64,000 nucleotides of DNA, taken from positions 62,001 to 126,000 of the forward strand of contig CAVOOW010000006.1 in the NCBI GenBank assembly GCA_963697675.1, read 5' to 3'. Source of the DNA: CAVOOW01 sp963697675. Its GTDB lineage: Bacteria > Actinomycetota > Actinomycetes > JACCUZ01. A model generated the notes under the pieces. It searched no databases. It saw nothing but the letters and a program-made list of their open reading frames with translations, and was not told where the DNA came from. The translations under genes were made by a program, and so were the position numbers. Below are positions 20,525 to 28,690 of the stretch, piece after piece; the first letter of the stretch is position 1, and the number at the start of each line of letters is the position of its first letter.

Positions 20525-20975
20525 CTAGGAGGGCGTCCCTTCCTCGGCCGCGAGGACGCGCCCCAGGGCGCGGGTCAGCACGCGGATCTCGGAGTCGGTG
20601 AGGTGGCTCGAATAGTGCCGCTCGATGCCCGCGAGATAGGTCGGCGCGGCTGCACGCAGGCGGGCTCGACCCTCGGGGGTGATCGCCGCGAACGACGAGC
20701 GTCCGTCGTCGGGATTCGGCTCCCGGCGTACGAGGCCGGCTCGCTCCAGCTCAGCTACCACGCGGCTGACCCGTTCTCGGCTGAGGACGACCCTCTGCCC
20801 CAGCTCGGTCATCCGCAGCTTCCGCCCCGGCGCGTCGTTGAGCTCGAGCAACGCGTCGTACCACGACAGACGGGAGACCGGTCGGGACCAGTTCTCGTTC
20901 CAGCTTGGGGACGACAGCGGCGTGCACCCGTAGCAGAGCGGCCCATGCGCTGACTCGGTCGACGTCCTGGCTCAT
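20525..20975 (-). CDS. MarR-family transcriptional regulator (one frameshift near 20868)
   Basis: About 149 residues, winged-helix repressor. ATG 20975 gives MSQDVDRVSAWAALLRVHAAVVPKLEREL; after the break comes LSWYDALLELNDAPGRKLRM, TELGQRVVLSRERVSRVVAELE (recognition helix) and the wing ERAGLVRREPNPDDGR. Removing one T near 20868 restores LSWYDALLEL, the normal MarR dimer/DNA boundary, so a sequencing error is likely. Divergent from azoR across a gap with two matching palindromes, the usual arrangement where MarR proteins repress themselves and a redox enzyme. Confidence 0.85.
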
Positions 20976-21000
20976 GACCGGGATGGTACCTCAGGAAATG

Positions 21001-21063
21001 TGCGGGCGCACGCACCTTGACAAGCGTGTCGAGCTTGAGGCAATCTATGTGCGTGCGCACGCA
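21001..21063. promoter_or_regulatory. Divergent control region with two MarR-type palindromes
   Basis: TGCGTGCGCACGCA at 21050-21063 is a perfect 14-bp palindrome, and TGCGGGCGCACGCA at 21001-21014 is a near copy with one changed base. Between them, on the plus strand, TTGACA (21017-21022) and a CAATCT-like -10 near 21041 form an azoR promoter. Operators bracketing a promoter suggest repression by the adjacent MarR protein. Confidence 0.65.
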
Positions 21064-21130
21064 GATTTTTCGACGCACTCCAGAACCACCTCAGCCCGCG
21101 ACGACCGCGCTCACAACCAAGGAGATCTCC

Positions 21131-21757
21131 ATGACCCGCCTACTGCACATCTCGGCCTCGCCACGCAGCGACACATCGGAGTCGCTCGCCCTCGCGGAGA
21201 CGTTCCTGGCGACCTACCGGGACATCAACCCGCACGACGAGATCGAGACCTGGAACCTCTGGGACGGCGATCTGCCGGAGTTCGGCCCTGCCGCGGCGGC
21301 CGCGAAGATGGCTGTCTTCGGGGGCGTCGACCAGAACAGCGAGGAAGCCGCTGCTTGGCGCGACGTCGAAGCGACCTTTGCGCGGTTCAACGCCGTTGAC
21401 CGCTACCTGTTCTCCGTGCCGATGTGGAACGCGTCGGTGCCCTACAAGCTCAAGCAGTTCATCGACGTGGTGTCACAGCCCGGCATGCTCTTCGGCTTCG
21501 ACCCCGTCGACGGTTACACCGGCCTGCTGCACGGCAAGAAGGCGGCCGTGATCTACACGTCGGCGGTCTACGGCCCCGGCCGAGGCCCCGGCTTCGGAGC
21601 CGACTTCCAGGCACCGTTCTTCCGCGACTGGTTGACCTGGGCAGGGGTCCAGGACATCAGCGAGGTCCGCTTCGGCCCCAACCTCGCCACCACCGACGCC
21701 GACGCAGCGCGCGAGGTCGCTCGCAGCCAGACCCGAGACCTGGCCAAGGCGTTCTAA
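21131..21757 (+). CDS. azoR: FMN-dependent NADH-azoreductase / quinone reductase
   Basis: 208 residues, flavodoxin-fold NAD(P)H-dependent reductase of azo compounds and quinones, cytosolic. Start ATG 21131 with AAGGAGAT upstream. Seen: LLHISASPRSDTSESLAL (FMN phosphate loop), VPMWNASVPYKLKQFIDVV (FMN contact) and VIYTSAVYGPG, typical of AzoR. It lies opposite marR with palindromic operators in the gap, so it is probably induced by quinone or oxidative stress (family knowledge plus context). Frame intact. Confidence 0.9.
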   Translation: MTRLLHISASPRSDTSESLALAETFLATYRDINPHDEIETWNLWDGDLPEFGPAAAAAKMAVFGGVDQNSEEAAAWRDVEATFARFNAVDRYLFSVPMWNASVPYKLKQFIDVVSQPGMLFGFDPVDGYTGLLHGKKAAVIYTSAVYGPGRGPGFGADFQAPFFRDWLTWAGVQDISEVRFGPNLATTDADAAREVARSQTRDLAKAF

Positions 21758-21861
21758 TCCCACCGCCCTCACACCACCACCACCCCTCGACCCACCCCCA
21801 AGTCGATCATGCAGTAGGTGGAACGCCCTCACATATGCGCAGGTCAGCGCATCGCAGATCA

Positions 21862-21917
21862 AAGTCGATCATGCACAACTTGGGACCTGGCACTCCCAAG
21901 TTGTGCATGATCGACTT
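21862..21917. terminator. Perfect 24-bp hairpin between azoR and araA
   Basis: AAGTCGATCATGCACAACTT plus GGGA at 21862-21885 and its exact complement at 21894-21917, with an 8-base loop, lie between convergent azoR and araA. A 14-base piece of the arm (AAGTCGATCATGCA) is repeated at 21800-21813. It probably acts as a bidirectional terminator; the extra partial copy suggests a mobile or duplicated repeat. Confidence 0.75.
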
Positions 21918-21948
21918 CGGGTGGGGCAGGGCCGGCGGGAGGTTGTGG

Positions 21949-23454
21949 TCAGAGGCCCTGGGCCAGTCGGTAGTAGGCGCTGTTCCACCGGATCTCGTTG
22001 CTGAACATCCGGATGGTCGTGTCCGCGTCGATGTGCAGGAGCTCGACACCGAGGATCGTCGCGAAGTCGTTCAACGAGTCGAAGTCGACGGCGGTGCTCA
22101 ACACCGTGTGATGAGGTCCGCCGGCCATCAGCCAGGCCTCCGCCGACGTGGGCAAATCGGGAGCCGGTTTCCAGACGGCGCACGCCACTGGCAGCCGAGG
22201 CATCGGCTCGTCGGGCGGGATGATCTCGATGTCGTTCGCGACGAGGCGGAACCGGTCTCCGAGGTCCAGCAGCCCGACGACGAAGCCGGGCCCCGGAGCA
22301 CTGCGGAACACCAGACGGACCGGGTCATCCCGCGCGCCGATGCTCAGCGGGTGGATCTCCACCGACGGCCGATCCCCGGCGATGCTCGGGCACACCTCGA
22401 GCATGTGCGCACCGAGAATCTTCTGCTCGCCCGGCCCCAGGTGGTAGGTGTAGTCCTCCATGAAGGAGGTTCCGCCCGGCGCATCACCAGCCATCGCCTT
22501 GAGGATGGCGCCCAGCGCCGCGGTCTTCCAGTCGCCCTCGCCGCCGAAGCCGTATCCGTCCGCCATCAACCGCTGGACGGACAGCCCCGGTAGTTGACGG
22601 AGACCGCCGAGATCCTCGAAGTTGCTCGTGAACGCGTTGAACCCGCCCTCTTCCATGAACCGTCGAAGCGCGGCCTCGACCCGGGCCTCGTAGCGCAGCG
22701 AGTCGTGACGCGCCCCGCCGGCCTTGAGCTCCGGCACGACGTCGTACAGCTCGTCGTACTCCGCAATCAAAGCGTCGACCGCGTCGTCGGGGACAGCCTC
22801 GACGGCGGTCACCAGGTCGGAGACGCCATAGGCGTTCACCGACATGCCGAACACGATCTGCGCGTCGGTCTTGTCCCCGTCGGTGACGGCGACATCGCGC
22901 ATGTTGTCGCCGAACCGGGCCAGCCTCAGGTTCCGGGCGGCATGGACTCCGATGGCCGCACGCGCCCACGCGCCGATGCGCTGGCGCGACCGCTGGTCGC
23001 TCGCGTGCCCGACGACCGACTTGCGACGCACTCGCATCCGCGTCTCGATGTAGCCGAACTCGCGGTCACCGTGCGCGGCCTGGTTGAGGTTCATGAAGTC
23101 CATGTCGATCTCGGCCCACGGCAGAGAGACATTCGCTTGGGTGTGGAAGTGCAACAGCGGCTTGCGCAGCGCCTCGAGGCCGCCGATCCACATCTTCGCC
23201 GGCGAGAACGTGTGCATCCAGGCGATCACGCCCACACAGGAATCCGATGCCGTCGCCTCGAGGCACGCCCGCCGGATGTCGGGTGCTGTCGTGAGCACCG
23301 GCTTCCACACGATCGGGACCGAGATGTCCCCGGAGGCGTCGAGCGTGGCAGCGATCTCCTGGGACTGCCGGGCCACCTGGTCGAGGGTGTCCTCGCCGTA
23401 CAACGACTGGCTCCCGGTCAGGAACCAGATCTCCAGTGCGGGATCGCTTCTCAT
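21949..23454 (-). CDS. araA: L-arabinose isomerase
   Basis: 501 residues; converts L-arabinose to L-ribulose. Start ATG 23454 (MRSDPALEIWFLTGSQSLYG, the normal AraA opening) has GAGGTG upstream. Seen: ARQSQEIAATL, WKPVLTTAPDIRRAC, GVIAWMHTFSPAKMWIGGL, LLHFHTQANVSLPW, MDFMNLNQAAHGDREFGYI, and FGGEGDWKTAALGAILKAM with the catalytic Glu; the C-terminal HMLEVCPSIAGDRPSVEIHPL is also standard. It stands alone, with no araB or araD within the window. An AraR-like palindrome lies about 70 bp upstream. Confidence 0.95.
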   Translation of the reverse strand: MRSDPALEIWFLTGSQSLYGEDTLDQVARQSQEIAATLDASGDISVPIVWKPVLTTAPDIRRACLEATASDSCVGVIAWMHTFSPAKMWIGGLEALRKPLLHFHTQANVSLPWAEIDMDFMNLNQAAHGDREFGYIETRMRVRRKSVVGHASDQRSRQRIGAWARAAIGVHAARNLRLARFGDNMRDVAVTDGDKTDAQIVFGMSVNAYGVSDLVTAVEAVPDDAVDALIAEYDELYDVVPELKAGGARHDSLRYEARVEAALRRFMEEGGFNAFTSNFEDLGGLRQLPGLSVQRLMADGYGFGGEGDWKTAALGAILKAMAGDAPGGTSFMEDYTYHLGPGEQKILGAHMLEVCPSIAGDRPSVEIHPLSIGARDDPVRLVFRSAPGPGFVVGLLDLGDRFRLVANDIEIIPPDEPMPRLPVACAVWKPAPDLPTSAEAWLMAGGPHHTVLSTAVDFDSLNDFATILGVELLHIDADTTIRMFSNEIRWNSAYYRLAQGL

Positions 23455-23522
23455 GGGCACCTCGATTCTGGCGATGGACGGAGGGAACCATACCCGCAAG
23501 CCGCGGGCAGGCAGCGGGTGGA

Positions 23523-23536
23523 TGTTAGCGCTAACA
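23523..23536 (-). promoter_or_regulatory. AraR-like operator upstream of araA
   Basis: TGTTAGCGCTAACA is a perfect 14-bp palindrome with the central CG typical of LacI-family operators. It matches what I recall of operators for LacI-type arabinose regulators. It lies 69 bp before the araA ATG. No araR gene is in the window, and the sequence differs clearly from the TGAATCGGTTCA boxes, so a second regulator is implied. Confidence 0.65.
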
Positions 23537-23588
23537 ATACCCAGCCCGAGATCCGGATCAGCCAAGTCGGCCGAGTCTGCGACATCGG

Positions 23589-24506
23589 CTACCGATCGGC
23601 GAGCCGATAGACCCGGGTGGCCGTCTCACCGAAGACCGCGCGCCGCTCGTCGGCGTCGAGACCGGAGGTCAGCGCACGGGCGGTGGCGAGCCAGCGCGGG
23701 TAGGTCGTGGCCAGCCGCGCGACCGGCCAGTCCGAGCCGAACATCAGACGTGACGGTCCGAAAGCGCCGAGCGCGGCCTCGGCGTAGGGCGCGAGCTGCC
23801 CGACCGACCAGCTCGGCCAGTCCGCCTCGGTCACGAGGCCCGAGAGCTTGGCGGTGACATCGGCCGCTCCTGCGAGCGCGACGAGCTCGGTTCGCCAGGG
23901 CTCGAGCTCACCGGCCGCGATGCGCGGCTTGCCGAGGTGGTCGAGGACCAGCCGAAGTCCCGGCACCGCCCGGGCCAGCCGGACGACGGCAGGCAGCTGC
24001 TCGCAACGGATCACCAGATCGAGGGCCAGCCCGGCGTCGGCGACTGCGTGTGCGCCCCGGCGCGCATCAGGTCGGTCGAGCCACGCCGGGTCGGGTTCGT
24101 CCTGCAAGAGATGTCGTACGCCGACAAGCCGTTTCCCGCCGTCCACCTCGAGCATTGCGGTGAGGCGGTCGGCTACGGCGGGGCCGGTCAGGTCGACCCA
24201 GCCGACCACTCCTGCGACGAGCTGGTCGTCGAGTGCGGTTTGCAGCAGGTCACGGGTCTCTGCCTCCACGGGGACGGTCTGCACGACCACCACCCGGGGC
24301 ATCGGGGCGGCGGCATCGGCAGCTGCGCCGGCCCGGACATCGGCTCGCAGTGCCGGTAGGTCGAAGTCCCTGTCGATCGCCGCCATCGTCACCGGGTCGA
24401 TCCACTGCTGGGGGTGACGAGCGCGATCCCAGACGTGGACATGCGCGTCCACCCAGCCGGGCTCCGGCAGATCACCATGGTTCATCCTGACCCCGATCAC
24501 ACTCAT
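23589..24506 (-). CDS. Amidohydrolase-2 family sugar lactonase (L-fucono/rhamnono-lactonase-like)
   Basis: About 305 residues, TIM-barrel metal-dependent hydrolase of the COG3618 type, which opens aldonolactones such as L-fucono- or L-rhamnonolactone. Seen: WVDAHVHVWDRARHP (metal-binding HxH), RLVGVRHLLQDEPD, RLVLDHLGKPRIA (His), TAKLSGLVTEADW and RLMFGSDWPVARL (final Asp). Start ATG 24506 (MSVIGVRMNHGD) is chosen; ATG 24485 is also possible. Divergent from a FAH-family enzyme and a semialdehyde dehydrogenase, which fits an oxidative, non-phosphorylating sugar pathway. No sugar dehydrogenase or dehydratase is present here. Confidence 0.82.
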   Translation of the reverse strand: MSVIGVRMNHGDLPEPGWVDAHVHVWDRARHPQQWIDPVTMAAIDRDFDLPALRADVRAGAAADAAAPMPRVVVVQTVPVEAETRDLLQTALDDQLVAGVVGWVDLTGPAVADRLTAMLEVDGGKRLVGVRHLLQDEPDPAWLDRPDARRGAHAVADAGLALDLVIRCEQLPAVVRLARAVPGLRLVLDHLGKPRIAAGELEPWRTELVALAGAADVTAKLSGLVTEADWPSWSVGQLAPYAEAALGAFGPSRLMFGSDWPVARLATTYPRWLATARALTSGLDADERRAVFGETATRVYRLADR

Positions 24507-24562
24507 CAGCCCGCCTGTCACATCCGTGTGGACCACGGGGCTCGGGGTAGATCGTCGTACAC

Positions 24563-24592
24563 GCCGGCGGGCCAGCAAAGCCGGCAGGCCAG
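24563..24592. repeat. 13-bp direct repeat in a divergent promoter gap
   Basis: GCCGGCGGGCCAG (24563-24575) and GCCGGCAGGCCAG (24580-24592) are spaced 17 bp start to start in the gap between the lactonase and FAH genes. It could be a regulator site; no regulator gene is adjacent. Confidence 0.4.
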
Positions 24593-24616
24593 ACTGTGCA
24601 GCAGGAGGCTGGTGCC

Positions 24617-25522
24617 ATGGAGATCGTCCGCTACGTACGCACCGGATCGACGCGCGCCGTCGTCGGCGTGCGCCAGGACGGCGGCGGGCTGCGACCGCTC
24701 GAGGTCGACTCGCTGGCGACCTTGCTCACCTGGCCGTTGGACCGGCTGCGCGCCTTCGTCAGCGGCCCAGCCGGCTCGCCCGAAACTCAGGCGGTGCGTC
24801 TCCTCGCGCCCGTCGACGGCCTGACCGAGGTCTGGGCGGCCGGCGTGACGTACCGGCGGTCGCGAGAGGCTCGCATGGAGGAGAGCGAGGTCAGTGACGT
24901 CTACGACCGCGTCTATAACGCCGACCGGCCGGAGCTCTTCTTCAAGGCACCGGCATGGCGTACATGCGGTGACGGCGACCTCGTCGGCGTGCGTGCCGAC
25001 TCGGCCGTCGACGTGCCAGAACCCGAGCTCGCTCTAGTCGTCAACACATTCGGCGACGTCGTCGGATATTCGGTCTGCGACGACGTCTCCTCTCGCTCCA
25101 TCGAAGGAGAGAACCCGCTCTACCTCCCACAGGCAAAGATCTACGCCGGCTCGTGCGCCCTCGGGCCCGGCATCCGCCCGGTGTGGGAGGTCGACGACAC
25201 TGCGGCGCTGACCATCTCGATCACGGTGCGGCGCTCGGGTGTCGCCGTGTGGCAGGACAGCTGCTCCACGGCGACACTGCACCGCGATCTGACGCAGCTC
25301 GTGGCTTATCTGTTCCGGGCAACCGATTTCCCGCACGGCGCCGTGCTGTCGACAGGCACCGGGCTGGTGCCCGACCTGACGTTCAGCCTCACGGATGGCG
25401 ACGAGATCGACGTCGACATCTCCGGCGTCGGCACTTTGCACAACACCGTTGCCACCGGCAGCCAACCGTTCCGCTGGCTCGCCGACCTGGCTCTCTCGGC
25501 GCCGCAGACCGAAGGCGGATAG
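24617..25522 (+). CDS. Fumarylacetoacetate hydrolase-family protein (probable 2-keto-3-deoxy sugar acid dehydratase or hydrolase)
   Basis: 301 residues. The C-terminal two thirds is the FAH fold: AAGVTYRRSREARMEES, PELFFKAPAWRTCGDG, VPEPELALVVN (metal-binding Glu residues), GYSVCDDVSSRSIEGENPLY, QAKIYAGSCALGPGI and LSTGTGLVPDL. Start ATG 24617 has GCAGGAGG upstream. The next gene, a ketoglutarate-semialdehyde-type dehydrogenase, makes a Weimberg-type dehydratase (2-keto-3-deoxypentonate to 2-oxoglutarate semialdehyde) the best guess. The lactonase across the gap would feed it. A 2,4-diketo-3-deoxyrhamnonate hydrolase role is the main alternative. Confidence 0.8.
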   Translation: MEIVRYVRTGSTRAVVGVRQDGGGLRPLEVDSLATLLTWPLDRLRAFVSGPAGSPETQAVRLLAPVDGLTEVWAAGVTYRRSREARMEESEVSDVYDRVYNADRPELFFKAPAWRTCGDGDLVGVRADSAVDVPEPELALVVNTFGDVVGYSVCDDVSSRSIEGENPLYLPQAKIYAGSCALGPGIRPVWEVDDTAALTISITVRRSGVAVWQDSCSTATLHRDLTQLVAYLFRATDFPHGAVLSTGTGLVPDLTFSLTDGDEIDVDISGVGTLHNTVATGSQPFRWLADLALSAPQTEGG

Positions 25523-25572
25523 TCGACGTTGACCGGCGCCATCACCCCCATCACAGCAAGGAGCGGCACATC

Positions 25573-27096
25573 GTGAGCACAGTCGTCGGGCACGATCCCC
25601 GGACCGGTCAGCCGGTCGGTGGCGGTGTCCCCCACACATCGCCGGCCGATCTCGACCAGATCGTCGCGGCCGCAACGGCAGCGGCACCGCTGCTCGCCGC
25701 GCTAGGGCCCGTGGACCGGGCCCGCCTGCTCACCGGGCTGGCGGATGCGCTGGACGTCGCCGGCGAGGATCTCGTACCAGCTGGCGATGGCCGAGACCGG
25801 GTTGGGTCGTCCGCGCCTGGTCGGCGAGGTCGCCCGGACGTCCTTCCAGCTGCGGCTGATGGCCACTGCAGTTCTCGAGGGATCCTTGGTCGAAGCGGTG
25901 CTCGACTCGGCCGACCCGAGCGCTGCGCCACCCCGCCCTGACCTCCGCCGGATGCTCGTCCCGATCGGGCCCGTCCTGGTCTTCTCCGCGAGCAACTTCC
26001 CGTTCGCGTTCAGCACCCTGGGTGGCGACACCGCCTCCGCGCTGGCGGCCGGCTGCCCCGTCGTGGTCAAGGCACACGAGGGTCATCCGGAGCTGACAGC
26101 ACGGTGCACGGCACTCGCGCGCGACGTCGTCACGTGATCTCGGCCTGCCTTCCGGGACCTTTGACGCCGTCTACGGCGTCGAGTCGGGGCCGGCGGCCGT
26201 GCAGCACCCGGGGATCCGGGCGTGCGGGTTCACCGGCTCCGCCCGTGGCGGGCGCGCGCTGTTCGACCTGGCCAACCAGCGCCCGGACCCCATCCCGTTC
26301 TACGGAGAGCTCGGCAGCATCAATCCGACCGTCGTGACGCCCGATGCCCTTGCGACGCGGGGCGAGGAGATCGCTGCCGGCTACGTCGGCTCGTTCACCC
26401 TGGGCAACGGGCAGTTCTGCACCAAGCCTGGCTTGCTTTTCCTGCCCGCAGGGCACGGGCTCGATGGACGACTGCGCGAGTTGGTCGGCGAGGTGGAGTC
26501 GGCGCCGATGCTCACGGAACGCGTGCGCGCTGCCTTCGACACCGGTGTGGGGTCGCTGGCCGACCGGCCGTCGGTGCGCGTGATCGCTGCGCCCGGAGGC
26601 CAGCCCGGGCCGGCCCGGTCAGTGGGCAGCCCCCAGCCTGCTCGCGACCTCGGCCGCACAGTGGTCGAGCGACGTCGAGGCGCTTTCGCAGGAGTGCTTC
26701 GGTCCGGTCTCGCTCGTCGTGGAGTACGAGAGCCCCGGCGAGCTCGTCGCGGCGCTCTCGCTGCTCGAGGGCTCGCTCACCGCGACCGTGCATGCCGAGC
26801 CGGTCGACGGGCTCCCTGTCGCCGACCTTCTGGCCGTGCTCGACCGAAAGGTCGGCCGGGTGATCTGGAACGGTTGGCCGACAGGAGTCGCGGTCGCCTG
26901 GGCCATGCAGCACGGCGGACCGCACCCGGTCACGACCAACGCGTTGCACACCTCGGTCGGAGTGACCGCGACACGGCGCTGGCTGCGCCCCGTCACGTAC
27001 CAGTCGGTGCCCGACGCACTGCTTCCACCAGCGCTGCGGGAGGACAACCCGCTGGGGATCCCCCGCCGCGTGGACGGCGTGTTGGTGCTGCCCTGA
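25573..27096 (+). pseudogene. Aldehyde dehydrogenase (NADP+), 2-oxoglutarate-semialdehyde type (three frameshifts)
   Basis: About 500 residues when frames are joined. Start GTG 25573 with AAGGAG upstream, 50 bp after the FAH gene. Pieces: VGHDPRTGQPVGGGVPHTS and RARLLTGLADALDVAGEDLV; then LAMAETGLGRPRLVGEVART, RMLVPIGPVLVFSASNFPFA, GGDTASALAAGCPVVVKAHE; then RACGFTGSARGGRALFDLA, PIPFYGELGSINP, TLGNGQFCTKPGLLF with the catalytic Cys; then VEYESPGELVAAL and PHPVTTNALHTSVG, all typical of the ketoglutarate-semialdehyde dehydrogenase branch. Breaks lie near 25777, about 26137 and about 26620; at each one removing a single base restores homology. It oxidises the semialdehyde to 2-oxoglutarate, the last step of a Weimberg-like route (inference from neighbours). 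Confidence 0.85.
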
Positions 27097-27278
27097 CCTC
27101 CGCAACGACGGCCCTTTCGGACCTTGACACTTTCCGGCTAGGTCATCACGATCGAGCCGAGCCACATGCATCCGGGCGCGATGCGCCTGGGGGGAAATCC
27201 GTGTGACCGACAGGCAGAGCAAGCCGTCAGCGCGCCTCTGATCGGTGGAGATGCGCGCCCACGCGAGGGGATGTAACG

Positions 27279-28091
27279 ATGGAAAGCGCCTCAGACCGCC
27301 CGCTACGCAGCGCGAGCGAAACCGTTGGCCCGCATCTGCTGGGCCGGCTCTACATACCGGACGCGCGCGACTGGAGCCTCGACCGGCTCATGGAGATCGC
27401 CGAGCCGACCGAAGACCTCCTCGACAAGACGATCAACCAGGTCCTGACGGAGACCACGTACTTCTCCGACTGGCGCTCCTACCTCGTTCTCTGGCGTTGG
27501 CTCAAGCAGCACCGGCAGCCACCGAAGCCGGCCGGCGACACCACTCCCGGATGGGGGCTGAACATCCAGCTCGACCAGGGCCAGACCGGCCACTGCGTGG
27601 GGTTCGGCTGGTCCGGCTGGGTGGACGCCCTGCCGGTCGAGGGGCACTACGAGAACGCTGACGCACACGCCGTCTACTACGAGTGCAAGGTGATCGACGG
27701 CGAGCCGCACGCGGAGAACGGCTCCACCGTGCGGTCGGGCGCCCTGGCCCTGCGCAACCGCGGCCGGTTGGCGGCATTCGCCTTCGCGAAGAGCACCAAG
27801 GACATCGACGCGTGGATCGACAACAACGGTCCAGTCGTCGTCGGCACCACCTGGACGCACGACATGTTCTCCCCCGACGCCAACGGCTTCGTCAAGCCGA
27901 CGGGAGCCGTTGCGGGCGGTCACTGCTATGTGATGCTCGAGCGCCTCGACGACCAGGAGGCCTACGTGTTCCAGAACTCCTGGGGCAGCGGCTGGGGCCT
28001 CGACGGCCGGTTCAAGATCAAGATTTCCGACTTCGACAGCCTCCTGGCGGACAGGGGCGAGGCCTGCTGCGCGGCCGAGCTGCCCAGCTGA
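27279..28091 (+). CDS. Papain-like cysteine peptidase (C1A family)
   Basis: 270 residues. The papain triad is visible: QLDQGQTGHCVGFGWSGW (oxyanion Gln and catalytic Cys near residue 108), GAVAGGHCYVMLERL (catalytic His near 212) and YVFQNSWGSGWGLDGRFKI (Asn near 233). About 90 residues precede the mature-like domain, much of it charged (DRLMEIAEPTEDLLDKTINQ), possibly a short pro-region. No signal peptide or membrane span, so it appears cytoplasmic as read. Start ATG 27279 with GAGGGGAT upstream. A chagasin-type inhibitor of this very peptidase class starts 27 bp downstream. The 180-bp leader before it is GC-rich with a small hairpin; I recognise no riboswitch. Confidence 0.88.
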   Translation: MESASDRPLRSASETVGPHLLGRLYIPDARDWSLDRLMEIAEPTEDLLDKTINQVLTETTYFSDWRSYLVLWRWLKQHRQPPKPAGDTTPGWGLNIQLDQGQTGHCVGFGWSGWVDALPVEGHYENADAHAVYYECKVIDGEPHAENGSTVRSGALALRNRGRLAAFAFAKSTKDIDAWIDNNGPVVVGTTWTHDMFSPDANGFVKPTGAVAGGHCYVMLERLDDQEAYVFQNSWGSGWGLDGRFKIKISDFDSLLADRGEACCAAELPS

Positions 28092-28118
28092 CGCGCTAGC
28101 GACTACCGGCGCACAGCA

Positions 28119-28436
28119 GTGGCGACGATCGAGGTCGACGAGGGCAACGCCGAGGAGCGACATCGCGCCTCGGCGGGCGACCACGTCGTCATCCGTCTTG
28201 CGGAGACTCCGACGTCGGGATACCGATGGCAGCTCGACGAATACGACCCAGCCGTGCTGCGGCCGGCCGGAGACGAGTTCGTGCCGGAGGCTGACGCACG
28301 GACCGGGGGTGGCGGGATCCGGGAGTTCCGCTTTGAGGTGGTCGGCGCTGCCAGCAGCGACGTGTCGCTCGACCTGCGGCGTGCCTGGGAGACGGGAGCG
28401 GCGGCCGCACAACACTTCCGTACGACCATCAACTGA
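28119..28436 (+). CDS. Chagasin-like cysteine peptidase inhibitor (I42 family)
   Basis: 105 residues, immunoglobulin-like fold inhibitor of C1 peptidases. All three loops that enter the enzyme cleft in this family can be seen in variant form: TPTSGYRW for NPTTGY (residues 31-38), TGGGGIREF for GxGG (residues 65-73) and LRRAWE for RPW (residues 86-91). No signal peptide. Start GTG 28119, 27 bp after the papain-like peptidase, with a weak ribosome site. Co-transcription with its likely target looks like built-in control of a cytoplasmic protease (inference). A short ACGAT/ATCGT hairpin follows the stop. Confidence 0.82.
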   Translation: MATIEVDEGNAEERHRASAGDHVVIRLAETPTSGYRWQLDEYDPAVLRPAGDEFVPEADARTGGGGIREFRFEVVGAASSDVSLDLRRAWETGAAAAQHFRTTIN

Positions 28437-28690
28437 CCCTGCAGCAGCGGGGAAACGATCACGGATCGTTCCTGTCAACCGTCGGGTGTTCGGCGCGGTT
28501 GAGGGCAACTCGGCGCGGTCGAGGCTCGGGTCGAGGCGTGCCAGGGAGTGCGGCAGATCACAGTCGGCAAACGGGTGACTTCGCCGTTGACATGTGCAGC
28601 ACCGCGACTCGGCGGGCGATAACACGGGTGAGTCCACGGTCTTGCGCGACCGCACCCAGCGCTAGTTGTGCTCACGAGCGGAGTCGCTTC

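Noticed and set aside
27097..27278. Possible riboswitch in the leader of the papain-like protease
   Set aside because: The leader is GC-rich with a small GGCGC/GCGCC hairpin, but I could not match it to the cobalamin, cyclic-di-AMP, cyclic-di-GMP or glycine consensus.
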